Positions 50,619 to 59,433 are shown, counted from the first letter of the stretch. The stretch is 64,000 bases of DNA from Gemella massiliensis (GCF_900120125.1 NZ_LT635545.1:118778-182777), one strand, 5' to 3'. Translations and numbers: made by a program. Notes: a model not told the origin generated them from the sequence alone.

Positions 50619-51914
50619 TTAGTTTTTAAATTTTCTTATCAGTTTATAGTTAACGGATCTTAATGCACCGTCAGTACAATGGTAAACCGGCAATTTTAAT
50701 TGTGGAGCACAAGACATTACAGTATTCGTACAGTCTGTACAGTTGCTGATTAAAACAGCCTGCGCACCTGCTTTTTTTAGTGACATTACCTTTTGTACTT
50801 GTCCCGGACAAATTCCCGGATTTAAACATTTTCTGGTTCCATTTTTCATCAACATAGCATTTTTACAGAACTCCACACCTACTACTTCACTATTCATACT
50901 AGCTGCTTGTTCACGAAGTCTTTCTTCATTTGCACCGCACGCACAAACCAATACTCCTATTTTTTCAGGACTTGGTAAGAATTTTTCTGCGGCAATTAAA
51001 CCACCTGTAGTTTTTACAATCGGCGCTTCAACATATGTTCTTTTCCCTGTAAAAGGTCCTCCCATAATCAACTCACCATACTCTTTATCTAAACCTCCAC
51101 ATTTATCAAATAGTGAGCCGACCGATGACCCTAAAGGAACATCGAATAACACATGGATACTACCGGCATCCGTCAGTTTACCTGCTACTGTTAAATCTTT
51201 ATCAATCAACGGTTTTTTCTCTTCTACTATCTCTCTTACTTTCAACACCGTTTCTACATTAATTACTACAGCATCTGCTTCTGACGGTAATTTATCCGGT
51301 TTTAACAACACTCCTAAACTTTCTCTAATAATAGCACGCTCTTCTCCCATCGGATAAATATTTTCCAATTCAAAAATGGTAATATCATCATCTTGAACAG
51401 CTGATTTTAATATTTGCACAGCTTCCGAATGAATACCTTTTAACGCTATAATTCCTTTTTTAGCATTAACTATATTCATTACGATACGCAATCCTTTAAG
51501 AAGATTTTCCGGCTTATCTTCTATACGTGCGATATTATGTGATAATATCGGTTCACATTCTGCTGCATTAACAATTACTGTTCCGGTTCCATTTTCAAAA
51601 CGTATTCCAAGTTTCACGGCAGTCGGAAACCCTGCGCCGCCTAATCCTACCAGACCCGATTCTGCTATTAAATCTTCAGGTGTAGTAGAGGTTAACGGTT
51701 TGTATGTAGAGAAATCTGTATCTTTTTCTTCAATGACTATTTTTTCTTCTGTTACATCAGTTACTATTCCACTGACACTTGAAAATATATTACTACCCAA
51801 TGCGGCATCCGGTTTTTTTGCTATCATTTCACCTCTTGCTACAGTAGAGTTTTTCTCTACTATTACTTCAGACGGGGCGCCTACATGTTGCTTAAGCGGA
51901 AAAATATATTCCAT
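50619..51914 (-). CDS. prdC: PrdC, RnfC-like electron-transfer protein of proline reductase
   Basis: A 431-residue protein related to RnfC. The glycine-rich FMN/NADH loop GLVGLGGAGFPTAVKL (residues 87-102) and VNAAECEP (115-122) are present. The C-terminal third has redox cysteine clusters: LVCACGAN, CLNPGICPGQ and NCTDCTNTVMSC (392-402). PrdC is thought to pass electrons from NADH to PrdAB. Some clostridial PrdC proteins carry selenocysteine; here all positions in this region are Cys. It is the first gene of the cluster, with AGAAGGGAG before ATG 51914. Confidence 0.88.
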   Translation of the reverse strand: MEYIFPLKQHVGAPSEVIVEKNSTVARGEMIAKKPDAALGSNIFSSVSGIVTDVTEEKIVIEEKDTDFSTYKPLTSTTPEDLIAESGLVGLGGAGFPTAVKLGIRFENGTGTVIVNAAECEPILSHNIARIEDKPENLLKGLRIVMNIVNAKKGIIALKGIHSEAVQILKSAVQDDDITIFELENIYPMGEERAIIRESLGVLLKPDKLPSEADAVVINVETVLKVREIVEEKKPLIDKDLTVAGKLTDAGSIHVLFDVPLGSSVGSLFDKCGGLDKEYGELIMGGPFTGKRTYVEAPIVKTTGGLIAAEKFLPSPEKIGVLVCACGANEERLREQAASMNSEVVGVEFCKNAMLMKNGTRKCLNPGICPGQVQKVMSLKKAGAQAVLISNCTDCTNTVMSCAPQLKLPVYHCTDGALRSVNYKLIRKFKN

Positions 51915-51947
51915 TTTCTAAATCTCCCTTCTATAATTCTCACTGTT

Positions 51948-52040
51948 ATTATACAGCTGTTCTTTTAGTAACGCAACATTTTATATTCTTAAAAAAATAG
52001 CGAAATGTTATTTTTTTATCATTTTTGTTATACAGCTATT
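51948..52040 (-). promoter_or_regulatory. prdC promoter with repeated and inverted sequence elements
   Basis: TATAAT (51948-51953) with TTGCGT (51971-51976), 17-nt spacing, on the minus strand. The plus-strand motif TTATACAGCTGTT over the -10 (51949-51961) recurs as TTATACAGCTATT at 52028-52040. AACATTT (51975-51981) and AAATGTT (52003-52009) form an inverted pair over and beyond the -35. These are candidate regulator sites. No sigma-54 promoter is visible here. Confidence 0.5.
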
Positions 52041-52503
52041 TTTTATTATTTAATTTATTGTGCAGTTTATCTATTTTTTTATTTTCATTTTTATAAATTA
52101 TATTTTTATTTATTTTAATTTTGAAAATGATATATATTATCATTTGAAAACTCCTATTTATAGCATTTTATATGCTTGAATATAATTTTTTTTGTTAATA
52201 AATTATAATAACTTTTCTCTTTCTACTGTTTTAAATATTTTTTTATTAATTGAAACAAAAAGTATAATTTAATAATTAGTAAACTCTATTATTTAATTAC
52301 TTTAGCTTCTTTGGTTGTTAATATTAAATTTAAAAACTAATCTTCGTATTTTATATATTGCAACCCATATATTTTTAATATTATGGAAATAAAAATAAAA
52401 ATAATATACTTACAATAACTGATGATAGTTATTATCATTGCAATTATTTTTACTAATCAAATATAAAAACCAGCCTAAAAATATTTTTAAGCTGGTTCTC
52501 TTA
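52041..52503. other. Long AT-rich intergenic stretch
   Basis: About 460 bp upstream of the prd cluster. No gene is visible on either strand. A terminator-like hairpin, CCAGC/GCTGG (plus strand AACCAGCCTAAAAATATTTTTAAGCTGGTT, near 52470-52497), would end the ABC transporter operon on the minus strand. Confidence 0.6.
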
Positions 52504-53276
52504 TTATTCCGTATCTTCTAAATTATATAACAACTCATAAATTGCTTTCGAATCTAACTTTTCTTTTTTTTCATTACATATATCCTTAATTAAACGTCCA
52601 CGATGTAAAATAATAATACGATTTCCATATTTTACCGCATCTTGAATATTGTGCGTTATCATCAATGCCGTTAATTTTTTTTCTTCGACTTTTTTTCGTG
52701 TTAATTCCATTATTTTTTTCTGAGTTTTAGGATCAAGTGCTGCAGTATGCTCATCAAGAAGTAATAATTTTGGCGTCTTTACCGTAGCCATCAGCAGTGC
52801 AATAGCCTGCCTTTGCCCTCCGGATAAAAGTCCCATTTCACTATCAAGCCTATCCTCCAGTCCTAACTCCAAAGTTTTTAATAACTGTTTAAATAATACC
52901 CTATCTTCTTTTGTTATTGATTTTTTCAATCCCCTTATTTTACCACGTCGAAGTGCCAATGCCATGTTTTGAGCAACTGTCATACGTGGCGCTGTCCCAT
53001 CTAAAGGATTTTGGAAAACTCTACTTATGAACTCCGCACGTTTATATTCAACAATTTTACTAATATCTTTCCCGTCCACTAAAATTTCACCGCTATCCAA
53101 TAAAAACGAACCTGCAATAGCATTAAGAAACGTTGATTTTCCGGCTCCGTTTCTCCCAAAATAGTAATAAAGTCTCCATTATTTATTGTTAAATTAACAT
53201 CAATTAAAGCGTGTTGTGCTCTATTGGTATTAGGGAAAAATGTTTTATTAATATTTTTTATTTCGATGTTTGACAT
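52504..53276 (-). pseudogene. ABC transporter ATP-binding gene (TrpZ-like), frameshifted in Walker A
   Basis: Two minus-strand pieces make one ~256-residue ABC ATPase. The 5' piece (53276-53079) reads normally to FITILGE, then goes out of frame. The 3' piece resumes as NGAGKSTFLN in the shifted frame, with Q-loop VFQNPLDGTAPRM, signature LLSGGQRQAIALL and Walker B LLLLDEHTAALDP intact. One missing base near 53153-53155 explains it. The rest is undamaged, so the change is recent, or a sequencing error. It would serve the neighbouring permease and binding protein; uptake of tryptophan or an aromatic compound is the family precedent. Confidence 0.82.
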
Positions 53277-53277
53277 T

Positions 53278-54150
53278 TTACTTTCCGCCTCTTTTATTTA
53301 CCTTTAATTGCGATAACGTTAAGAATAATGTAATCACCAACGCTGAGATTAATTTAAAATCATTTGCCGCAATAATATTTAGGTTAAGAACACCAACCAA
53401 TAACAAACGGTAGATAATAGCACCAAAAATAATACAGGCTAAACGTTGTGTAAAACTTACATCTTTAAAAATAACTTCGCCAATAATAATAGCTGCCAAA
53501 GCTACAACAATCACTCCAATGCCACTATTAACATCTGAATACCCGTTATTTTGTGCTAAGATCGCACCGGCTAACGATATAATCCCATTAGCGAGCATTA
53601 AACCTAAAATTGTCATATTTTTTGTTGAAATACCCAACGCAGTTGCCATTTTTTTGTTATCACCGATAGCAATGAGTGCTTGCCCTAATTCTGTTGAAAA
53701 AAATAATGACATCGCTAAGATAATTAATATTGACAACAAACAACCGACTAACACAGTATCATAATGTGTCGGTAAACCCAACTGTGATAATTTACTGAAA
53801 ATTGTATCTTTATTTAACAAACTTAAATTAGGTCTTCCCATAATACGAAGATTTACAGAAAGAAGTGCTGTCATAGTTAAAATTCCTGCCAACAAACTGG
53901 GAATTTTGCATATCGTAATAAGAAAACCGGTAATAATCCCAGCAACCATTCCCGCAAACATCGCTATTAATGTTGCGACAATAGGATTTATTCCGTTATG
54001 AATACAAATAACACACACACCCGCACCTAACGGATATGCACCTTCTGTCGTCATATCCGCAATATTTAATACCCTAAAACTGATAAATAAACCTAATGAC
54101 AATAACCCCCATAGCATACCTTGAGCTATTGCCGATATAATTAAATCCAT
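53278..54150 (-). CDS. ABC transporter permease (TrpY-like)
   Basis: A 290-residue integral membrane permease of the branched-chain/BmpA-like group (COG4120 type). SLGLFISFRVLNIADMTTEG and ALGISTKNMTILGLMLANG are family patterns. Eight to nine helices are visible. The start is ATG 54150 with GAGGTAAATTATAT upstream; the longer start at 54183 is less likely. Unlike its two partner genes it is intact. It is the middle gene of a three-gene importer operon. Confidence 0.85.
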   Translation of the reverse strand: MDLIISAIAQGMLWGLLSLGLFISFRVLNIADMTTEGAYPLGAGVCVICIHNGINPIVATLIAMFAGMVAGIITGFLITICKIPSLLAGILTMTALLSVNLRIMGRPNLSLLNKDTIFSKLSQLGLPTHYDTVLVGCLLSILIILAMSLFFSTELGQALIAIGDNKKMATALGISTKNMTILGLMLANGIISLAGAILAQNNGYSDVNSGIGVIVVALAAIIIGEVIFKDVSFTQRLACIIFGAIIYRLLLVGVLNLNIIAANDFKLISALVITLFLTLSQLKVNKRGGK

Positions 54151-54209
54151 ATATAATTTACCTCTACTATCAATATTACACAAACAACATACACATTAGT
54201 TGTAATACA

Positions 54210-55218
54210 TTATTTTTTATCAACTATTTTTGCTTTATCTTTAATATCTTTTGGAATTTCAATACCTAACTGTTTAGCTTTTGCTTCATTTAAGTAAATA
54301 ACTCCTTTATTTGCCAACACTATTGGCATTGTTTTTGTATCTTCACCTTTCAAGACTTTGGCAACTACTTTAGCAGTTTCAAGCCCAATTTTATATTGAT
54401 CAACTCCAAGTCCCAATACTCCACCGTCCGCTACCATAGTATCAGCTGACGGAAAGACCGGAATTTTTTTTAGCATCCGTTACTTTCACCACTGTTGCCA
54501 TTGCACTTGCTATTGTATTATCAATCGGAACAAAGATTGCATCTGTTTGTGATGCCAAATTTTCCGTTACTTGTTGTATATCATTTGTATTTGCTACCGT
54601 TGCCGTTTTTGTTTCAAGCCCCAATTCTTTAGCCAATTTTTCCGCCTCCTGAGCTTGTTTTACCGCATTATCTTCACTCGCTGTATAAAGAATACCGACT
54701 CTTTTCATATTAGGTAGAACTTTTTTCATGACTTCAAGTTGCTGTTTAATCGGTGTTCTGTCACTAACTCCGGTAATATTATTGCCCGGTTTATCTTCTG
54801 CCTGAATCAATCCCGCCTCTACCGGATATGTAATACCTGCCATAATAATAGTTTTTTCTTTTGTTGAATTTGATAATGACAGGGTTGCAGGTGTAGTAAT
54901 ACCGACTAAAATATCATTGTTATCACTTACTAATTTTTGCCCCATACTCGCCAAATTACTTTGATCCCCTTGAGCATTTTGTAGATCAATTTTCAAATTT
55001 TTCCCGACAATATATCCTTCTTTTGCAAGTCCATCCTCCAAGCCTTTATAAATCTGATCTAAAGCCGGATGACTTAGCAGCTGAAGTACACCAACCTTAA
55101 CCTCTTTGTTTTCCTGTTGCTTAGAAGTTTCATCACCCTTATTATGCGTATAAACCCCATAACCTAATACGCATGCTAATAATACTGCGAATGCTACAAA
55201 AATTTTATTAATTTTCAT
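54210..55218 (-). pseudogene. ABC transporter solute-binding lipoprotein (TrpX-like), frameshifted at an A8 tract
   Basis: The N-terminal part (55218-54442) has a lipoprotein signal with lipobox LLAC (Cys16) and reads to VVKVTDAKK, where eight A (plus strand T8, 54464-54471) shift the frame and cause a stop soon after. The second part continues at once in another frame as KKIPVFPSADTMVADGGVLG to the normal C-terminus. With A7 the protein would be intact, about 335 residues, of the COG2984 tryptophan-binding type. It may be slippage-prone, phase-variable or a sequencing error. AAAGGAGATATCAAA precedes ATG 55218. Confidence 0.85.
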
Positions 55219-55280
55219 TTTGATATCTCCTTTAAATTTGTTAATAATATTTTTAATATATTTTCGAAGCGTATCTATGC

Positions 55281-55314
55281 GAAAAAAAGACCACCGGCAT
55301 TATCCCGACAGTCT
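55281..55314 (-). terminator. Attenuator terminator 2, promoter-distal
   Basis: In minus-strand RNA AGACTGTCGG pairs with CCGGTGGTCT, 10 bp including G-U pairs, followed by TTTTTTT. The G-U pairs form only in the minus-strand RNA. It is about 65 nt before the solute-binding gene. Confidence 0.85.
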
Positions 55315-55336
55315 TACTATGAACAAAAGTATAATA

Positions 55337-55370
55337 AAAGACCACCCGGATATATTCCTATGTGGTCTTT
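55337..55370 (-). terminator. Attenuator terminator 1, promoter-proximal
   Basis: AAAGACCAC pairs with GTGGTCTTT in minus-strand RNA and TTATTATAC follows. The flanking TGAACAAA / TTTTGTTCA can extend the stem. Confidence 0.75.
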
Positions 55371-55393
55371 GTTCATGTATCACAAATAATCCA

Positions 55394-55467
55394 CATAGAT
55401 ACTCACTTCTCAGTTGAGAGTCGTATCTATGCTTTTTGATTAAGAAACAAGATCGACTCCATATCTA
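55394..55467 (-). promoter_or_regulatory. Alternative hairpin of the ABC-transporter attenuator
   Basis: CATAGATAC/GTATCTATG (55394-55402 with 55423-55431) closes a loop containing CTCAGTTGAG. CGACTC in the loop's 3' arm can instead pair with GGAGTCG (near 55453-55459) just after the leader reading frame, giving two exclusive folds. CGTATCTATGC also recurs at 55270-55280. Confidence 0.6.
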
Positions 55468-55521
55468 GTGGCTTTGCCAACGAATATTCAGTTGTAATAC
55501 GTCAACTTGATACAGTCTCAT
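55465..55521 (-). CDS. Leader peptide upstream of the ABC importer (18 codons)
   Basis: A short reading frame, MRLYQVDVLQLNIRWQSH then TAG, with AAGGAG (55532-55537) 10 nt before its ATG 55521. It begins about 30 nt after the promoter and ends just before the GGAGTCG arm of the attenuator, so ribosome movement on it would select the downstream fold. There is one Trp (codon 15) and no run of one amino acid, so stalling by a ribosome-targeting drug or general translation state is as plausible as single amino-acid starvation. The gene is inferred from position and ribosome site; expression is unproven. Confidence 0.65.
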   Translation of the reverse strand: MRLYQVDVLQLNIRWQSH

Positions 55522-55555
55522 TTATTTCTTTCTCCTTCTTTCTATCTTTGCCATT

Positions 55556-55584
55556 ATTTTAACAAACACTTTAAAAATTGTCAA
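55556..55584 (-). promoter_or_regulatory. Consensus promoter of the ABC importer leader
   Basis: TTGACA (55579-55584), 17-nt spacer, TAAAAT (55556-55561) on the minus strand. Confidence 0.85.
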
Positions 55585-56147
55585 TATCTTTTTTAAAACT
55601 TTTTAAAAATATCTGACAATTACTTCTATAAATCACTAATATTTAAACTACTTTCAAATTTTAATAAAGTATAATTAATACAGCCGATAACAATAATACA
55701 ATCACCATAAGCATTAATATTCTTATCACACTTTTTCTTATTAAAATCTCATCTTTTAAATATTTTATTAATTATTTGGGCAATTAACTTAACTGCTTTT
55801 CCAAAACGTTTCTTTCAACACTCTTTATTTCGTTGTAACTTTTACCGAATGCCGAATCAAACAATATTATAATCAGCTATCCTTATTTTAAAAAATTATT
55901 AAAAATATATTAAGAGCATTTTAAGTTATATATTTTCGTTTAATATTTCGTTTTCATCTTTTAACAGAGTTTTTGAAAACTTTGGAAATAATTCGTTTTC
56001 ATTATTTTGTTTTAAGCAAATAAAAATCTCTCTATTTATAAAACTCATTAAAAAATGTTATATTCAGGGGTTTTTTACATATTAAACTTATTCCCTTTAT
56101 TGTACGATGAAAATTGAATATTTATCATTTCATGAAAAAATTCCCTA
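55585..56147. other. AT-rich intergenic stretch between divergent genes
   Basis: About 560 bp with no gene on either strand that I can support. It divides the leftward ABC importer from the rightward MFS transporter. No clear repeat is visible. Confidence 0.5.
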
Positions 56148-56176
56148 TTGAAAATTAATTTTCATAGGAGTATTAT
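56148..56176 (+). promoter_or_regulatory. Promoter of the MFS gene with an overlapping palindrome
   Basis: TTGAAA (56148-56153), 17-nt spacer, TATTAT (56171-56176). The perfect 14-bp palindrome GAAAATTAATTTTC (56150-56163) overlaps the -35 box and spacer, suiting a repressor. Confidence 0.6.
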
Positions 56177-56226
56177 AGTTAATATAAGAAAAAATTAGAG
56201 ATTACTTTTTACAAGGAGAGATTTTA

Positions 56227-57447
56227 ATGGACACTCATTCTAGTGACACTATTCAAAATGAAAAATTATTTAATAAAGGCTTTATCACAATAACTTCAAT
56301 TAATTTTATTGTATTTTTAATTTACTATTGCTTTGTGGTTATTACTGCTAAATTTGCTACCGGCGAACTTCACTCCAGTGCTGCTGAAGCAGGCTTCGCT
56401 GCCGGTATTTATATTATAGGTACTCTTATCGCTCGTCTTTATATGGGTAAAAAATTGGAAATTGCCGGTCGAAAACAAATTTTGCGCTTCGGTGCATTGA
56501 TTTACTTAATAACAACAGCTGCTTATCTTATTTCATATAATATTATCATACTTGATACCGTTAGATTTTTAAACGGGTTTGCTTACGGTACTATTTCTAC
56601 CGCCGCTAATGCTATTGTTACCGCATATATCCCAAAATCACGTAACGGCGAAGGTATTAACTACTATGGACTTAGCACCAGTTTAGCTGCCGCTGTAGGA
56701 CCATTTATAGGCATGTTGCTGTTACCAATGCTTGGTTTTAATGCAATTATTATATTAGCTATTGCATTATCAGTAATCGTTGCCGCTTTCTGTTTTCTTT
56801 TTCCGGTTCAAAATATTGAACTGTCTGCTGAGCAAAAATCTTTACTTAATAGTTGGTCATTAAATACATTTATTGAGTACAAAGTATTATTTATCTCGTT
56901 AGTAGCATTTTTAATCGGACTTGCGTATTCCAGTGTACTTGGTTTCTTATCAATTTATGCAGATAATTTACATCTAAGTACAGCAGGTGCATTTTTCTTT
57001 GTTGTCTATGCACTTATTATTACAGCTACTCGTCCTTTTGCCGGAAGAATTTTTGATGCACGTGGAGAAAATGCCGTAATGTATCCCAGCTTTGTTTTCC
57101 TTGCACTTGGTTTAATTATGCTAAGTTTTACAAATGGTAGTTTTATGTTATTATTATCCGGTGCTTTAATCGGACTTGGATATGGTACATTTATGTCAAA
57201 TGGTCAAGCCGTTTGTCTAAAATTGGTTGATTCAACTAAGGTAGGTATTGCCCTTTCTACTTACTTTATCGGTCTTGACCTCGGTCTTGGATTCGGACCG
57301 TACGCACTAGGTACTGTACACAGCTTACTTTCTTATAGAGGTATCTATATTTTATGTGCCGTCTTAACTATCTTTGTAACAGTATTATATGCTTTATTTT
57401 ACAAATCAAAAGATATAAAAGTTCTACAAACTAAAACAAGTAGATAA
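56227..57447 (+). CDS. Major facilitator superfamily transporter
   Basis: A 406-residue 12-helix MFS protein. The loop after helix 2 reads GTLIARLYMGKKLEIAGRKQ, a variant of the GxLaDrxGrR motif A. A second-half counterpart, ATRPFAGRIFDARGENAVMY, is visible near residue 265. The pattern resembles drug or sugar efflux carriers (YfkF/AraJ-like), but the substrate cannot be read. ACAAGGAGAGATTTTA precedes ATG 56227. Its terminator was the landing site of the ISL3 element. Confidence 0.85.
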   Translation: MDTHSSDTIQNEKLFNKGFITITSINFIVFLIYYCFVVITAKFATGELHSSAAEAGFAAGIYIIGTLIARLYMGKKLEIAGRKQILRFGALIYLITTAAYLISYNIIILDTVRFLNGFAYGTISTAANAIVTAYIPKSRNGEGINYYGLSTSLAAAVGPFIGMLLLPMLGFNAIIILAIALSVIVAAFCFLFPVQNIELSAEQKSLLNSWSLNTFIEYKVLFISLVAFLIGLAYSSVLGFLSIYADNLHLSTAGAFFFVVYALIITATRPFAGRIFDARGENAVMYPSFVFLALGLIMLSFTNGSFMLLLSGALIGLGYGTFMSNGQAVCLKLVDSTKVGIALSTYFIGLDLGLGFGPYALGTVHSLLSYRGIYILCAVLTIFVTVLYALFYKSKDIKVLQTKTSR

Positions 57448-57452
57448 CTAAG

Positions 57453-57487
57453 AAAACTCAGTCGAACTTAATCGGCTGAGTTTTTTG
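57453..57487 (+). terminator. Terminator of the MFS gene, IS insertion target
   Basis: AAACTCAG and CTGAGTTT close a 15-nt loop with an inner CGA/TCG pair; TTTTTT follows (57481-57486). The IS begins at the next base and the T-run is part of its target duplication, so the hairpin and tail remain whole. Confidence 0.88.
57479..57486. repeat. Left 8-bp target-site duplication of the ISL3 element
   Basis: AGTTTTTT immediately left of the element; the same eight bases follow the right end at 59061-59068. Confidence 0.85.
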
Positions 57488-57611
57488 GTTGTATAATAAA
57501 TACGGGGCATGGGAAAAAATCCATACCTCGTATTGTTTTTTAATATACAAAAAGACAAATATCCAATATAATTAAAGTGCAAAAAAAATAAACTATGAAA
57601 GGATATCTGTC

Positions 57612-59014
57612 ATGAATAATTTTAACACAAAAACAAAAGAAATAAAAGAGGGAGAATTCATTAAAAACCTACTACAAATAAAAGATAAAAATATAACTAT
57701 TGAGAAAACACATAACGAAACTATAAAAAATAATCAAAAGTACTTTGTATTCAAAGGTACCTTAACATATAAACCCAAGAAGTGTAAATGCTGTGGTTGT
57801 CTTAATAAAGGTTATACTGTAGTTAAAAACGGCTTTAATGAACTTACTAGAATTAATCTATTAAAAATATCAGGTATCCCTGCTTATTTGGAACTAAGAA
57901 AGCAACGTTTCAAGTGTAAAACTTGTAATAAAAAATTTGTAGCTACTACTTCTTTTGTAGATAAATACTGTAGTATTTCTAAAAATGTTAAGTTTTCTAT
58001 AATGAGTGATTTAGCTGATACTTTATCTTTTAAACAAATAGCCAAAATGAATAATGTATCGGTTAATACTGTTATAAGAACTCTTTATAAATGTAAATCC
58101 CATGTAGACATTCTTAACTATAATACCTTACCTGAGTATTTATGCTTTGATGAGTTAAAGTTTACTAAAGATAGTAAAAATGGTATGAGTTTTATTTTTT
58201 TAGATGCTTTAACTCATGAGATTATTGATATAGTTGATGGTAGAACTGAGTATATTTTAAATAATTATTTTTCCAGATTTTCTAAAGAGGCTAGAAGTAA
58301 TGTTAAGGCTATTTGTATTGATATTTATACTCCTTATATGAAGTTGATTAGAAATAAGTTTCCTAATGCTGAAATTGTTATAGATAGGTTTCATATTATT
58401 CAAAATGTTAATAGAGAACTTTATTCAAAATGTTAATAGAGAACTTAATAGAACTAGAGTTAAGCTAATGAATATTTACAAAAAACAAAAAGGTATTAAT
58501 TATACTCTTTTAAAAAATAATTGGAAGTTAATATTAGAAGATGAAAGTAATGTTACTCATGGTAGGTTTTTCTTTAATAGGAGTTTTAGGAGTTTAGTTA
58601 CTAGACGTGATATTTTAGATTATTTATTAGGATTAGATTGTAATATTTAAGGCTAGCTATGAGAGAGTTCAGGATATTAGATATGCAATAAGGTATAGAA
58701 ATGAGTTGGAGTTTAAAGAATTAATTGAAAAATCTACTATCGGTTTATCTGATGGTGTTAGTAAGGCTATTAATACTATGAGAAAACATAAAGAGTATAT
58801 GCTTAATAGTGTTAGGTATTCTATCTCTAATGGTTCTTTGGAGGGTATTAATAATAAGATAAAGGTTTTAAAGAGAGTTTCTTATGGTTATAATAGCTTT
58901 TATAACTTTAGATTACGCATTTTAGTTGTTTCTAGGTTATTTGTTTCTGAGTATAAAAATAATATTTCTTTTAAGGGCGTTTTGAAAAATGCCAAGCAAC
59001 ACTGCATTGCTTAG
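57612..59014 (+). pseudogene. ISL3-family transposase, two frameshifts
   Basis: The reading frame encodes a helix-turn-helix plus zinc-finger transposase (CKCCGC and CKTCNKKF near residues 57-105), then a DDE nuclease: LCFDELKF, AICIDIYTPYMK and, in the last piece, SNGSLEGINNKIK. Frame 1 fails at a 25-bp tandem duplication (58398-58446). The second piece fails near 58645-58650 through one extra T; translation would resume as KASYERVQDIRYAIRYRNE. The last piece ends at 59014. No full-length transposase can be made. Start ATG 57612 has AAAGGATATCTGTC. Confidence 0.9.
58398..58446 (+). repeat. 25-bp tandem duplication inside the transposase
   Basis: ATTCAAAATGTTAATAGAGA and the next four bases (58398-58421) are repeated at 58423-58446, period 25. 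The unit is not a multiple of three, so it breaks the frame. Confidence 0.9.
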
Positions 59015-59020
59015 CATTTT
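58986..59020 (+). terminator. Terminator at the end of the IS transposase
   Basis: AAAATGCCAAGCAA pairs with TTGCTTAGCATTTT around a seven-base loop, overlapping the stop codon. A T-rich tract follows. Confidence 0.75.
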
Positions 59021-59060
59021 ATCCTTATTTTTTCTCATGCCCCGTATTTGACACAGAGCC

Positions 59061-59068
59061 AGTTTTTT
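59061..59068. repeat. Right 8-bp target-site duplication of the ISL3 element
   Basis: AGTTTTTT follows the right inverted repeat and equals 57479-57486. Confidence 0.85.
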
Positions 59069-59128
59069 TATTTTTAAGGTTAATAAATATTAAAATTACA
59101 TTCTAAATATTACCCTTAGTTAATAACT

Positions 59129-59416
59129 TTAGCAATTTTTCTCCGGATAACGTCTTGCCACATCAATAAGTTTTTCCTTGATTATTTCTTTCGGCTCCAC
59201 TTTCATATGATAACACATCGCTAATGAATATATAAGGACATCGGCAAGTTCGTCCTGAACTTCCTTTTTATCAAAATTTTTTTCATCCCATTGAAAATGT
59301 TCTAATAATTCCGCCGCCTCTATTGAAATACTTTTTGCAAAATTTGCCTCACTGTTGTAATCATTCCAGCCACGTTTTTTTCTAAATAATGTAATAATGT
59401 CTTTTAATTCTTCCAT
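59129..59416 (-). CDS. MazG-like nucleotide pyrophosphohydrolase
   Basis: A 95-residue all-alpha NTP pyrophosphohydrolase of the small MazG/RS21-C6-like type. The metal-binding pattern is IEAAELLEHFQW ... DELADVLIYSLAMC (ExxE then ExxD). It probably hydrolyses non-canonical or excess (d)NTPs. AAGGGAGAATTGGC precedes ATG 59416. It lies 17 bp after rsmA and is probably cotranscribed with rnmV and rsmA. Confidence 0.87.
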   Translation of the reverse strand: MEELKDIITLFRKKRGWNDYNSEANFAKSISIEAAELLEHFQWDEKNFDKKEVQDELADVLIYSLAMCYHMKVEPKEIIKEKLIDVARRYPEKNC

Positions 59417-59433
59417 GCCAATTCTCCCTTAAT

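Larger units (their letters stand above)
57487..59060 (+). mobile_element. ISL3-family insertion sequence, 1,574 bp, inactive
   Basis: Bounded by imperfect inverted repeats of about 34 bp (57487-57520 and 59027-59060). Both contain AAATACGGGGCATG followed by a G/A difference and GAAAAAAT; the outer ten bases differ more. Flanked by AGTTTTTT direct repeats, the 8-bp duplication expected of ISL3. It carries one transposase gene, now broken by two frameshifts. Total length fits the family. The intact target duplication suggests a fairly recent insertion. Confidence 0.92.

Noticed and set aside
46223-51914. Glycine or betaine reductase (Grd) cluster
   Set aside because: The subunits match PrdA/PrdB/PrdC (Thr-Cys junction, xGTC motif) and no GrdA-, GrdE- or thioredoxin-like genes are present.
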